From Actinomycetales bacterium (GTDB taxonomy: Bacteria; Actinomycetota; Actinomycetes; Actinomycetales; Kineosporiaceae): a stretch of 35,533 nucleotides of DNA. Both the position numbers and the translations under genes were made by a program. The DNA lies in contig JAAYAH010000136.1 of NCBI GenBank assembly GCA_012719445.1, forward strand, positions 1-35,533, written 5' to 3'. The notes beneath the pieces were generated by a model that was not told where the DNA came from, ran no database searches, and was given only the letters and a program-made list of their open reading frames with translations. Shown piece after piece: positions 22,493-31,109 of the stretch (positions within the stretch are counted from its first letter, which is position 1; every line of letters starts with the position of its first letter).

Positions 22493-23431
22493 AAGACCAG
22501 CGTAGGAGCCGCGTCGGACAGCCCACGATGATCACCTCGGCTCCCCCCGGCCCGGCACCGCGCCGGCGAGGCCATCCAGCTGGGTGAGACCAGACCACCT
22601 CCAGTACCCGTCGACGCGCCCCGGGACATCATCAGCACCCTGGGCTACCCCACCACCACGAGGCGCTACCCCACCGGAGCCCCAGACGCCCCGGTAGGCG
22701 GAACGTTCACCCCACCAGGACCCACGCCCGTCCCTGTCTCCGTACCCCACCAGCCCCGGCGTAGGCCGGGAAACCGCAGATCAGACCGTGGTGGGGTGCC
22801 GCCGTCCGGCGCCGGATCGCCTCCGGTGCCCTGGTGGGGTGGGCCCGTTACGGTGGAAGCCTTCCTTCGAAGACCCCCACCAGCACCACGCCGGGCGCGC
22901 CCGGTACCCCGCGGAGGATCCGCACCCTGCCCACCCGCCGTCCCGGCCGGTCGGCGCGGAGATCTCCCCGGCGTACCAACGCCCTCGCACCACCAGGTCC
23001 CTCACCACCACCGACGCATCCAGCGCCCCCGCCTCCGTGGTGTCAGTCCCGCACCGATCCCCATCCCCGTCACCTTCTTCCCGGAGGTGTCGCCGGCACC
23101 GGCACGCACGACCTGTCCGGTCACCACCGCTGTGGTCCCACATCGGCCCTCGCCCAGGTGATGTCCACCGGGATCCGCCGGTGCCCACCGCTGCCAGCCC
23201 GAGTGCGGTCCTCGCCGCTGTCCGGTCCACCCGGACCATCCACGCGGGACGCACCCGCTTGTCCCGCCGGCCGTCGTCGGCTCCGGGAAAGCCACCCGTC
23301 TCGACCGCTGGTTGCGTTCCGCGCACACCCAGCCCCTTGATCTGTCTTTCCTTCTGGCTTCCGCCCTCGTGGTGGAGGCCGTCTCGCCATGCCCGCCCAC
23401 ACCCGTCCACACCCTTGGAGGTGATCTCGCC
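22493..23431. other. Long intergenic region with CCCCACC cluster C
   Basis: About 940 bases between the divergent DUF6924 and DUF932 genes. The open frames here are low-complexity and lack ribosome sites, and I see no gene. The first half holds the CCCCACC cluster; the second half, up to the GGAGGTGA ribosome site of DUF932, shows no clear structure. The size and position would suit a transfer origin or large control region, but I see no defining feature. Confidence 0.55.
22646..22883. repeat. CCCCACC/GGTGGGG motif cluster C
   Basis: TACCCCACCA at 22646, TACCCCACCGG at 22667, CCCCACCAGG at 22710 and TACCCCACCAG at 22743 run in one orientation; GGTGGGGTG follows at 22790 and GGTGGGGTGGG at 22833, then CCCCACCAG at 22875. 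The extended consensus (T)ACCCCACC(A/G)G is the same as in cluster A, again between divergent genes. Confidence 0.65.
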
Positions 23432-24499
23432 ATGTCGCGGGAGTCCCTGGAAGACCTCAACACCAACGTCCTGAAGGGCTTCACCGCCACCACCGGGCAC
23501 GCCTGGCATTACGACCCCGCCCTGCAAGGCGCAGAGTCGAACCACTACCCGGGTGCAGTGCCGATCGAGGACGTGCGTCGCCGCCTGTTCTCCTGGCAGG
23601 CCGTGCCGCGCCCGGTCGCCGTGCAACTTCCGGCCACCGCCGAGACCGCCACCGACGTCGATGCCCACGGGCGGGCGATCCGCTGGGCGATCCAGGACGA
23701 CCGGCAGGCCATCTGCCGCTCCGACACCGACGCCGTCCTGGGGATCTTCAAGACCGGATACACCGCCCACCAGTACGAGCAGTGGCTGCTCAACACGGTC
23801 GCGGCGATCCTGGACGACGACCTGGTGATCTCCTCCGCCGGGCTGTTGCGCGGTGGGGCGGTGGCCTGGGTCCAGATCGAGATCCCCACCACCGTGTCCA
23901 CCCCGCAGGGCGTGGAGTTCCGCCCCCGCCTGCTGGGGGGCACCAGCTTCGACGGATCCATCGCGACCTTCTGGAAACGCGTGGTCGGCATCGTGGTGTG
24001 CGACAACACCATGGACGCCGCGATGGCCGAGTCCGGGCAGATCTACAAGGTCAAGCACACCCGCAACTCCGGGTTCGCCCTGGACGCCGCCCGCGACGCC
24101 CTCAACGTCATCACCGCCACAACAGAGGACTTCACCGCCACCCTGGCCACGCTGTGCGCCACCGACGTCCCGGAACCGACATGGCAGGCGTTCCTCGACG
24201 ACTACGTCCCCCTGGTCGAGGACGACGGGACCCGCAAGACGGGCCGGTCCCTGACCAGCGCGGTCGGCAAGCAGGACGCGCTACGCCGGTTGTGGACCCA
24301 CGACGTCCGCGTCGCCCCATGGAAGGGCACCGCGTTCGGTGTCATCCAGGCCGTGAACACCTGGTCCCACCACGAGCAGACCGCCCGCGGCATGACCCGC
24401 GAGGACCGCAACATGCTCAACGCCATCACGGGCGTCACCGGTCGTGAGACCACCGCCGTCGCCCAGTCCCTGACCAAGGCCCTGGCCCTGGCGGCCTGA
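23432..24499 (+). CDS. DUF932 / phage-plasmid-like protein
   Basis: A 355-residue protein of the DUF932 family common on plasmids, phages and ICEs. The conserved core includes CRSDTDAVLGIFKTGY, WLLNTVAAILDDDLVISSAG, LLRGGAVAWVQIEIP, LLGGTSFDGSIATFWKRVVG, IVVCDNTMDAAM and KVKHTRNSGFALDAARDAL. The molecular function is unknown; the conservation in mobile elements suggests a role in replication or DNA handling. ATG 23432 is preceded by GGAGGTGA at ideal spacing, one of the strongest ribosome sites in the window. It is the first gene of a ten-gene rightward series. Confidence 0.85.
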   Translation: MSRESLEDLNTNVLKGFTATTGHAWHYDPALQGAESNHYPGAVPIEDVRRRLFSWQAVPRPVAVQLPATAETATDVDAHGRAIRWAIQDDRQAICRSDTDAVLGIFKTGYTAHQYEQWLLNTVAAILDDDLVISSAGLLRGGAVAWVQIEIPTTVSTPQGVEFRPRLLGGTSFDGSIATFWKRVVGIVVCDNTMDAAMAESGQIYKVKHTRNSGFALDAARDALNVITATTEDFTATLATLCATDVPEPTWQAFLDDYVPLVEDDGTRKTGRSLTSAVGKQDALRRLWTHDVRVAPWKGTAFGVIQAVNTWSHHEQTARGMTREDRNMLNAITGVTGRETTAVAQSLTKALALAA

Positions 24500-24561
24500 C
24501 CCGCCCCGCCCTACGGGCATCCGCGCGAGCCGTCCCGCCGGCGACGCCGGTCCTGCCTTCG

Positions 24562-24636
24562 CGGCACCCACCCCACCCGGGTCGGGTGCCGTTGCCGTGT
24601 CGGGTCGGCGCCCTGATGGCCCGGGGCGCCGACCCG
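24562..24636. promoter_or_regulatory. Two GC-rich hairpins ahead of the 24735 gene
   Basis: CGGCACCC (24562-24569) pairs with GGGTGCCG (24584-24591). Then a perfect 13-bp stem, 24601-24613 with 24624-24636, encloses a 10-base loop. No T tract follows, so they may act as partial terminators, processing sites or RNA-stability elements. Confidence 0.5.
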
Positions 24637-24734
24637 GCCCCTTGCGACACCCGCGTCCGGGACGCGCGACGCACCCCGGGCCGCCTGAGCATGCCTCGCC
24701 TCGTCCGGCCTTCTTCGTTGGAAAGGAACCCCTG

Positions 24735-25829
24735 ATGTCGACCATGACCCGCGCCCTGCTGATCCTTCAGGCCGACGGCCGCGCCCCGTGCTTCTACACC
24801 CCGCACGGGGACCCGCTGTTCGTCCTACCGCACCTGGCCGACCTCGTACACCACCACGACGAGTACCGCGCCCTGGTGGACGTCGACGCCTACCGCGCCT
24901 ACACCCGAGCACATCCCGGCGCTCTGCCCGAGACCGACCTGTCCACCTGCACCGCACCAGCCCGCACGACCGGTGTGACCTACACCTACCGGTTCCAGCC
25001 CCCGACCCGGCCGCTGCCGCCGTGTCCGATCCCCGGTGTCGACCCGCGTCGGGTGCACCTCGGTGATGTCGTCCCGTCCGGAGCCGACCCCGCGGGCCAC
25101 GGCTCTGGCGGTCACGGCGCTGACGGCGACGGTTCCTGGGACAACGACTCCGGGGAGGACGGCCTGCGCCTGGGCATCACGATCACCGGTGCACGGGAGC
25201 ATCCGTTGCTCGGGGCGCTGTCCTCACAGATCAGCGGGCGGGCCGGGCTGTACGCCGCGGCGGCGCGCTGCTGCCAGGCATTGGCAGCGGACCTCGCCGT
25301 CCACCCCGCCCGCACCCGGGGTCGGCAGGCAGTGGAGTTCCTCGAACCCGCCTGGTGGCACACCCACGCCGAGACCTTCACCACCTGGGCCCAGCACGCC
25401 ACCAGCGCCACACCCCGCTGGTCACAGTCGGCGGCCTGGCGGGCACGGCGCCGCCGCGAACTGCTCGCCGCGATCACCATCGAGACCTCCCGCCGCACCG
25501 TCACCGAATCCCTGGACGAGATCACCCCCGTGCTGCCCACCGGGTGGACGGCGGGCCCGGTCCAGCAACTACCCCGGGCCACCTACGCCATCGAGGTCAC
25601 CGCCCCCACCCAGAGCGCCGATGTCCGGGTGCGGCTGATCCCCGCCGCCCACGGCACGCACTGGAACGTGCACATCCACGACCACCGCACCGGCGTCGCC
25701 AGCGCGGTCTTCGACCCCCACGGCCACGCCCGGACCTACCCGACACCGATCGCCGCAGCCCACGCCGCGATCACCGCCATGACCATCCACACCGCCACCA
25801 GCGCGGCCCCTGCCCGCCAGGGCGGCTGA
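24735..25829 (+). CDS. Hypothetical protein of the ICE accessory operon
   Basis: A 364-residue protein I do not recognise. It has no signal peptide or membrane helix. The N terminus (MTRALLILQADGRAPCFY) is followed by a Gly/Asp/His-rich linker (residues ~110-140) and a C-terminal half rich in Trp, His and Arg (AWWHTHAETFTTWAQHA, AWRARRRRELLAAITIETSR), ending in a possible small alpha/beta domain (YAIEVTAPTQSADVRVRLIP). ATG 24735 has GAAAGGAA upstream. It lies between DUF932 and other genes typical of actinobacterial ICEs, so it is probably an element-specific accessory protein. Confidence 0.6.
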   Translation: MSTMTRALLILQADGRAPCFYTPHGDPLFVLPHLADLVHHHDEYRALVDVDAYRAYTRAHPGALPETDLSTCTAPARTTGVTYTYRFQPPTRPLPPCPIPGVDPRRVHLGDVVPSGADPAGHGSGGHGADGDGSWDNDSGEDGLRLGITITGAREHPLLGALSSQISGRAGLYAAAARCCQALAADLAVHPARTRGRQAVEFLEPAWWHTHAETFTTWAQHATSATPRWSQSAAWRARRRRELLAAITIETSRRTVTESLDEITPVLPTGWTAGPVQQLPRATYAIEVTAPTQSADVRVRLIPAAHGTHWNVHIHDHRTGVASAVFDPHGHARTYPTPIAAAHAAITAMTIHTATSAAPARQGG

Positions 25830-25904
25830 CCTCAACCGGGCGATCCACCCCGTCACACCGCACCTGAACGGCCAGACACCGCCGGTGTCCGCCCCACCCC
25901 TCTC

Positions 25905-25934
25905 ACGCCCCAACCCACTCCCGGGTCGGGGCGT
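25905..25934. promoter_or_regulatory. Leader hairpin ahead of the 25963 gene
   Basis: ACGCCCC (25905-25911) pairs with GGGGCGT (25928-25934), with an inner ACCC/GGGT extension. It lies about 17 bases before the AAGGAGAA ribosome site. Confidence 0.45.
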
Positions 25935-25962
25935 TCGTCGTACCCACCCGAAGGAGAACACC

Positions 25963-26535
25963 GTGTTGTTCACCGTGACCGTGATGCACAACATCACACG
26001 AGCCGACGGTCGCCTGGCCGTCCTCGCCCGCTTCACCGCCAACCGCCTGCTGCCCGGCGACACCCTGCAGGTCCTCGGGATCCTGACCGTGCCCGCCACC
26101 TCGCTGGCCGACGCCGCCGAGACGACCTACGCCATCGGCAACGGCGCCGGCGAACCTGGCCTGGTCCAGGTCTACCGATCCTGGGGCGTACGCAGCCTCT
26201 GCGTCGGAGACGCCGTGATCATCCAGGCGCCCGAGGGACGTCGTCACGTGCTGGCCTGCACCACCACCGACTGGCTACCCCTGGCGGACCCCCGGGCCTA
26301 CACCATCCTGCCCGGCCACCGGTCCACCACCCAGACCACCGACGACACCGACCCCCAGGCCTCGACCGGCTCACCGGCCGCGGTCCACGCCGACACCCTC
26401 ACCGACCCCGGACCAGGCGAGGGCACCGCGGCCGCCTCGACCCGGCGCGACCGGACGCCCGGACCCGGCAACGACCCCACCACGACCGACGAGGTCGACA
26501 TCCCCGGCAACGGCGAGGGTGGTGAAAGGTCGTGA
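25963..26535 (+). CDS. Conserved hypothetical ICE protein
   Basis: A 190-residue protein beginning MLFTVTVMHN (GTG 25963, preceded by AAGGAGAA). The motif VQVYRSWGVRSLCVGDAVII around residues 65-85 is of a type I have seen in short actinobacterial ICE proteins of unknown function (YRxxGxRSLxVGD). The first ~115 residues look like a compact domain; the remainder is Thr/Asp/Pro-rich and probably disordered. The stop overlaps the GTG of the DUF4192 gene (GTGA), so the two proteins are translationally coupled. Longer in-frame starts exist but lack a ribosome site. Confidence 0.65.
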   Translation: MLFTVTVMHNITRADGRLAVLARFTANRLLPGDTLQVLGILTVPATSLADAAETTYAIGNGAGEPGLVQVYRSWGVRSLCVGDAVIIQAPEGRRHVLACTTTDWLPLADPRAYTILPGHRSTTQTTDDTDPQASTGSPAAVHADTLTDPGPGEGTAAASTRRDRTPGPGNDPTTTDEVDIPGNGEGGERS

Positions 26536-27548
26536 CCGGCCCGGACCGCACCCGGGTGGCCGTCGGCGAGCCGCGGGAGATCCTCGCCCTGGTCTGCTAC
26601 TCCCTGGGCTACCGGCCCCAAGACAGCCTGGCCCTGGTCGGGGTCCGCGAAGACCGATCCACCCTGGTGGCCCGCATCGACCTGCCCGCCCCCGCCGACC
26701 TCATCGACGCCCTGACCGGCGTGTGCTCACCACTGCTGCGTGAACACGTCACCGGTGTCGTCGCGGTCCTGTTCACCCCCACCGACCCGCCCGTGACCGC
26801 CCAGGACGCGGCGGGGGTACTGGGCGCGGCGACGGTCCTGGGCCAGGCCGGTCTGAGGGTGCACGACCTGATCTGGGTCGGCCCCACCCGGTACCGGTCC
26901 CAGTCCTGCCCCGACCCCGCCTGCTGCCCTCCGGCGGGCCGGCAGGTGGCCGAGGCGTTGACCGACTCCCTCGTGGCCGCCACCGAGGTCGCCGCCGGGA
27001 CCACCTGCGCGGCCACCGAGGCCGACCTCCTGGCCGAGACCCGGCCCCGCGACGTCCTGCCCGTCGAGACCATCCTCGGCACCGACCCCGGCGACGCCCA
27101 CGCCTGGCTGGCCGCCTGGACCACGTGGCTGGCCCACCCCGACCGGGTGGACTGGGCCCGGGCCATCGCCGGCATCAACCGCATCCGCTACCGCGACGCG
27201 GTCATGACCGCCGCCCTGGCCGGCGAACTCGACCCCGTCGCCGCCTACGACGCCGCACCCGAGTTGACCGACCACCTGCTCTCCCGCTGCCCCGACGTCG
27301 AGAACACCTCGACGAACCTGGCCCTGCTGGCGGCCCTGGCCGCCCGGGCACCGCAGCGGTGGCGGGCCCAGCCCCTGGCCGCGGCGGCGTTCCTGGCCTG
27401 GCAGTCCGGGCGCGGTGTCAAGGCCCGGCTGCTGGCCCGGGCCGCCACCGACGACGACCCGACCTGTTCCCTGGCCGCCCTGGTCACCCGCCTGATCCAG
27501 GCCGCCGTGCCCCCGCCGTGGACCACCACCAGCCCCGGCCCCACTTGA
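26532..27548 (+). CDS. DUF4192 domain protein
   Basis: A 338-residue DUF4192 protein. Landmarks: EILALVCYSLGYRPQDSLAL and VGVREDR near the N terminus, a cysteine-rich YRSQSCPDPACCPPAG (about residues 118-133) that could bind metal, and the C-terminal LAAAAFLAWQSGRGVKARLL followed by DDDPTCSLAALV. The family is widespread in actinobacteria, often on mobile elements, and has no established biochemical role. GTG 26532 overlaps the preceding stop. A hairpin follows the gene. Confidence 0.8.
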   Translation: MTGPDRTRVAVGEPREILALVCYSLGYRPQDSLALVGVREDRSTLVARIDLPAPADLIDALTGVCSPLLREHVTGVVAVLFTPTDPPVTAQDAAGVLGAATVLGQAGLRVHDLIWVGPTRYRSQSCPDPACCPPAGRQVAEALTDSLVAATEVAAGTTCAATEADLLAETRPRDVLPVETILGTDPGDAHAWLAAWTTWLAHPDRVDWARAIAGINRIRYRDAVMTAALAGELDPVAAYDAAPELTDHLLSRCPDVENTSTNLALLAALAARAPQRWRAQPLAAAAFLAWQSGRGVKARLLARAATDDDPTCSLAALVTRLIQAAVPPPWTTTSPGPT

Positions 27549-27561
27549 CCATCGACCCGCC

Positions 27562-27602
27562 ACGGGCGTCACCGCCGCACCGCCACGGCGGTGACGTCCC
27601 GT
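27562..27602. promoter_or_regulatory. Strong hairpin after DUF4192 / leader of the next gene
   Basis: An 11-bp perfect stem (27567-27577 with 27586-27596) around an 8-base loop, with outer ACGGG/CCCGT pairing (27562-27566, 27598-27602). It sits between the DUF4192 stop and the next ribosome site and may be a terminator or attenuator without a T tract. Confidence 0.55.
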
Positions 27603-27670
27603 CTCACCGACCCCATGGCGTGCCCGTCCCCGGCACGTCGCCGGCCGCCCCACCCACCGGGAGGAACCCC

Positions 27671-28372
27671 ATGAAGCCCACCCCGCCACCCGTGACCGAC
27701 GAGCCCACCAGCACCGACACCGCCTCTGTGGACGGCACCGGCACCGACACCGGTGTCACCGCGGTCGGAGAGCCGGACGGCGCCGCGGAGACCGAGGACG
27801 ACGTCGAGAACACCGCCCCGCAACAGGACCCGCCCGTGTTCAGGCCGCTCGGGGACTGCGCCCCAGGGACGGTCCTGACCCACCGCGGACGCCCGATGAT
27901 CGTGCTGGGCCGCCACGACGACCAGACGGAGGTTCTCCTGCGCGGCGACCTCGTCCTGCTGCCCGCCCACACCCGCGCCACGCCGATCCCGGTGGCCGCC
28001 GACCGCGAGACGGCCCTGACCCGGGCGGTGGCCCACCTGGGTGAACACCTACGCGACCTGCGCGTCCAGCGCGACCAGGCCCAGGCCCGCCACCGACGGG
28101 TCATGGACGACATCCGCGCCTACGCCATCGACTGCTACCACGAGGACCGCATCGACAAGGAGGGCCTGGCGCAGTTCCTGTCCGCGTTCGGCCTGGCGCC
28201 CTACGACCGGGTCCAGGTCTCCTTCACCATCCACGGCGGCTACCAGACCACCGGCCACCCCGACCATGCCGCGCCCGACCTGCGCGCCCACCTGCGCCTG
28301 GACCTGACCGGCATCCCCGACCTGGTCCCCGACAGCACCTTCCACACCCTGGCCATCGACATCACCACCTGA
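27671..28372 (+). CDS. Hypothetical ICE protein, paralogue of the 30250 gene
   Basis: A 233-residue protein: a Thr/Asp-rich acidic N terminus (1-58), a small beta-rich module LGDCAPGTVLTHRGRPMIVL...LLPAHTRATPI, a helical charged stretch EHLRDLRVQRDQAQARHRRV and a C-terminal domain DDIRAYAIDCYHEDRIDKEG then LAQFLSAFGLAPYDRVQVSF and a GGYQTTG segment. The product of 30250-30936 shares this architecture block by block. I do not know a function; the C-terminal block resembles proteins recurrent in actinobacterial ICEs. ATG 27671 follows GGAGGAA. Confidence 0.65.
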   Translation: MKPTPPPVTDEPTSTDTASVDGTGTDTGVTAVGEPDGAAETEDDVENTAPQQDPPVFRPLGDCAPGTVLTHRGRPMIVLGRHDDQTEVLLRGDLVLLPAHTRATPIPVAADRETALTRAVAHLGEHLRDLRVQRDQAQARHRRVMDDIRAYAIDCYHEDRIDKEGLAQFLSAFGLAPYDRVQVSFTIHGGYQTTGHPDHAAPDLRAHLRLDLTGIPDLVPDSTFHTLAIDITT

Positions 28373-28473
28373 ACGCCCCCATGGGCCGACCATCCCTCGC
28401 ACAGGCCACCGACCGGTTCACCGGCCCCGGCGCGCCAGACGCACACCAACGACACCGTCGACCCCGCCCCCGC

Positions 28474-28494
28474 GACCCCGCGGCCGGCGGGGTC
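28474..28494. promoter_or_regulatory. GACCCCGC/GCGGGGTC leader hairpin
   Basis: An 8-bp perfect stem (28474-28481 with 28487-28494) with a 5-base loop, ending 8 bases before the GAAAGGA ribosome site of the 28522 gene. It shares the GACCCCG...CGGGGTC arms with the hairpin at 31110-31143. Confidence 0.5.
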
Positions 28495-28521
28495 CTTCCA
28501 CGAGAAAGGACCCTCACCGTC

Positions 28522-29355
28522 GTGGACGACACCTCCACCACCGAACACCCCCCGATGTCTCCTGCCCTGCGGGAGGGGAGACACCCGCGCGGCCCGAACG
28601 CCGGCCGGCATCACGCCGGCCTCCGCACTCCGCGTGAGGTCACCGGGCCGGCCCGGGACTGCTTCGCCCAGCCACCGATGGTCACCTGGTACGCCGAGGT
28701 GGAGAGGTTCCGCTTGGAGCTGTACCCGATGCGCCCCGCCGGGCCGGCGGACATCACCGCGGTGGCTTACCGGTTCTGGGACCTGTCCCCCGACTGGCGC
28801 GCCCGGCCCGTGTTCACCGGCCCTGACTGGCACCCCTCGGTCCTGCATTCCGTCGACGGCGCCGAGTCCGTACGTGGTCTCCTGGTCTTCCTGTCCCTGC
28901 GCCCCGGGGACACCGACGCCGACTACTTCGTCTCCTATACCTCCCGTCAGCTCGCCTGGCGGGATGCCCGCGCCGAGGACCTCGCGCCGTGGGCACTGGC
29001 GCCCGAGGAGACCGGTGATCCGGTGCTGGTCCTGGACCACCACTCGCCCGCGGTGCCGCTCGGACGCACCCGCTACGCGGTGGTCATCCACGCCGCGTCC
29101 GAGCCTGGTGGGGATGGACCGCGGGCACCGCGGACCCACGGCGGTGTCGCCGAGGTGGTCACTTCCCTGTCCGCCGCCGAACGTGCCTTCGCCCACTGGC
29201 TGACCGACACCGGCCACGACCACGGCGTCGGAGACACCGCCGCCTGGGCGGATCTCTATCGCGCCGACGACTGGGACGGCACCGGCTACGGCGACCCCCT
29301 GTGGCGCCTGAACCGAACAGGCCCGCACGGGGCCATCACCCGCCAGGCGTACTGA
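28522..29355 (+). CDS. Hypothetical protein of the ICE accessory operon
   Basis: A 277-residue soluble protein not recognised. Landmarks are MVTWYAEVERFRLELYPM, VLHSVDGAESVRGLLVFLSL and an Asp/Gly-rich C terminus ADDWDGTGYGDPLWRLNR. No membrane helix or signal peptide. GTG 28522 is chosen because AAAGGA and a leader hairpin lie just upstream; an ATG at 28381 would translate the hairpin and add 47 low-complexity residues. Its place between two accessory genes suggests an element-specific role. Confidence 0.6.
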   Translation: MDDTSTTEHPPMSPALREGRHPRGPNAGRHHAGLRTPREVTGPARDCFAQPPMVTWYAEVERFRLELYPMRPAGPADITAVAYRFWDLSPDWRARPVFTGPDWHPSVLHSVDGAESVRGLLVFLSLRPGDTDADYFVSYTSRQLAWRDARAEDLAPWALAPEETGDPVLVLDHHSPAVPLGRTRYAVVIHAASEPGGDGPRAPRTHGGVAEVVTSLSAAERAFAHWLTDTGHDHGVGDTAAWADLYRADDWDGTGYGDPLWRLNRTGPHGAITRQAY

Positions 29356-29527
29356 CGACCCACACGCCACAGCCCACCGGTTCACCGCGAGCCCGCCGGA
29401 CCCCGGCGAGGTGCAGATAACGACGCCTGTGGCCGCCGGCGGGAAGAACCCCGAGCCCGGTCGCGCACGCCGGTCTCGCCCGGGGAGCCGTAGCGCCGCG
29501 GCCCTCGTCAAGGAAGGAACCCCCGAC

Positions 29528-30274
29528 ATGACCTCCATCAACGCCCCGCCCCACCCGCCCGTTCACCCCGGGCACCCAGTCTCGGCCCGACCTACCACCC
29601 GCTGGCGGGCCGTCACCGCCGCGCTGGTGGCCGCCGTGGCCGGGGCGGGCCTGGCCCACCTGGGTCACCGGGCCCGTATCCGCGTCCTGCGACGGGAGCT
29701 GGCCCGATCTCGTCACGCCGCCCGTCACGACGTCCTGACCGGTCTGGGCAACCGCGCCGTGCTCAACGACCAGCTCGACGCCGACTCCGTCGACCTGCTG
29801 GCCCTGGTCGACCTGGACGGCTTCAAACAGGTCAACGACACCCACGGTCACCTGGCCGGCGACCACGTCCTACGCCACATCGCCCACCGGCTCACCGCTG
29901 TGCTGGACGACACCGGCACGGCGATCCGCCTGGGCGGCGACGAGTTCGCCCTCACCTGGCCCCACCCACCACCCGACGCCCTCGCAGCGATCGAGGCCGT
30001 GGTGAGCGAACTGGCCCGCCCGATCCGGCTGCCCCACGGCCCCCAGTTGGTCCCGGTCGCCACCGCCGGGGCGGCCGTGGCCGGCACAGGCCTGCGCGGG
30101 ACCGCGCTGCTGGCCGCGGCCGATGCCGCCCTGTACACCGCGCGGGCCACCGGACGCCAGGTCCACCTGACCACCCGCCCCACCCCCCACCCCGGTCCCG
30201 GTGGGCGTCGCCGCCGCGACACCCGCCCCACCCCGAAGGAGGAGATCCCATGGACACCACCACCCAGCCCCTGA
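29528..30274 (+). CDS. GGDEF-domain protein, putative membrane-anchored diguanylate cyclase
   Basis: A 248-residue protein with one N-terminal hydrophobic helix (AVTAALVAAVAGAGLAHLG, about 27-45), a short basic linker RIRVLRRELARSRHAARHD and a GGDEF domain: HDVLTGLGNRAVL, LALVDLDGFKQVNDTHGHLA, and the intact signature RLGGDEFAL (GGDEF at 136-140). It would condense two GTP into cyclic di-GMP at the membrane. No RxxD inhibitory site is found at the usual position just before the signature, so product feedback may be absent. ATG 29528 follows AAGGAA. Its 3' end overlaps the next gene by 25 bases. Cyclic di-GMP enzymes occur as cargo on other ICEs, which suggests a link to host attachment or development. 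Confidence 0.85.
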   Translation: MTSINAPPHPPVHPGHPVSARPTTRWRAVTAALVAAVAGAGLAHLGHRARIRVLRRELARSRHAARHDVLTGLGNRAVLNDQLDADSVDLLALVDLDGFKQVNDTHGHLAGDHVLRHIAHRLTAVLDDTGTAIRLGGDEFALTWPHPPPDALAAIEAVVSELARPIRLPHGPQLVPVATAGAAVAGTGLRGTALLAAADAALYTARATGRQVHLTTRPTPHPGPGGRRRRDTRPTPKEEIPWTPPPSP

Positions 30275-30936
30275 CCAGCCCACCACCCGCCGGTGCCACC
30301 GACACCACCCCGGCGGACGCCGGTGCTGCCCACGACCGGGACCTGCCGGTCCTGGTCGGCCCGCCGCCGGCCCCCGCCGTGGAGGTGACGGTCGGCGACT
30401 GCGCTGCCGGTGCGGTCCTGACCCAGCGCCCCGGCACCGAGACCACCGAGACCTTCGTCGTCCTGGCCCGCCACGGCAACGACGTGGAGGTCTTCGGCAA
30501 CGGGAAGACCACCACGCTGCCCGCCCACACCCGCGCAGTGCCGGTCACCGACCCCGCCGGGTGCGATCCGGTCCTGGCCGCCGCGCTGACCCACCTGGCA
30601 GTGGCCCTGCGCGCCGAACGAGACCAGCGCACCCACCACCAGGCCCATCACCAGCGGGTCCTGGACGACATCCGCGGCTCCGCCGTTCAGCGCCACACCG
30701 AGGGCCAGATCTGCCGTCCGGGGTTGGCCGACTTCCTGTCCGCCTTCGACCTGGCCCCCTACGAGCCGCGGGTGCGCGTGACCTACGCCATCACCGGCAG
30801 CTACGAGGTAACCGGCACCCCCGAGGCCGCCGAAGACGACGCCCGCGGCTACCTGCGCCCGGACCTGGACGGCCTCGATGACGTCGTCGACAGCGACACC
30901 CATGACGTGACGATCCAGGACGTCACCACCGTGTGA
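30250..30936 (+). CDS. Hypothetical ICE protein, paralogue of the 27671 gene
   Basis: A 228-residue protein with the same architecture as the 27671 product: acidic/Thr-rich start, VGDCAAGAVLTQRPG, LPAHTRAVPVTD, a charged helix RAERDQRTHHQAHHQRVLDD and LADFLSAFDLAPYEPRVRVT with ITGSYEVTG. The core DIR...GQICRPGLADFL is closer to the general ICE family than the copy at 27671, which has lost the ICR segment. ATG 30250 lies inside the end of the GGDEF gene with GGAGGAG just before it, so the two are translationally coupled. Function unknown. Confidence 0.65.
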   Translation: MDTTTQPLTSPPPAGATDTTPADAGAAHDRDLPVLVGPPPAPAVEVTVGDCAAGAVLTQRPGTETTETFVVLARHGNDVEVFGNGKTTTLPAHTRAVPVTDPAGCDPVLAAALTHLAVALRAERDQRTHHQAHHQRVLDDIRGSAVQRHTEGQICRPGLADFLSAFDLAPYEPRVRVTYAITGSYEVTGTPEAAEDDARGYLRPDLDGLDDVVDSDTHDVTIQDVTTV

Positions 30937-31109
30937 CATCCCGTCGGTGGCAACCGGGACCACCCGGGTGCCCCGCCGGCAGCGGGCGTGCACCGCAACG
31001 GACCAACTCACCTCGACCCTGCCGTCACCGCCCCCGACCCGCGATCACCCGGACCGTCACCGACCCGGACCGTCACCGACCCGTCCGCGAGTCGGCCATC
31101 GCCACCCCT

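Noticed and set aside
22788-23474. Open frames in the long intergenic region before DUF932
   Set aside because: Pro/Arg/Ser-rich low-complexity translation, no ribosome site, no domain, and overlap with the strong GGAGGTGA start of the DUF932 gene in another frame.
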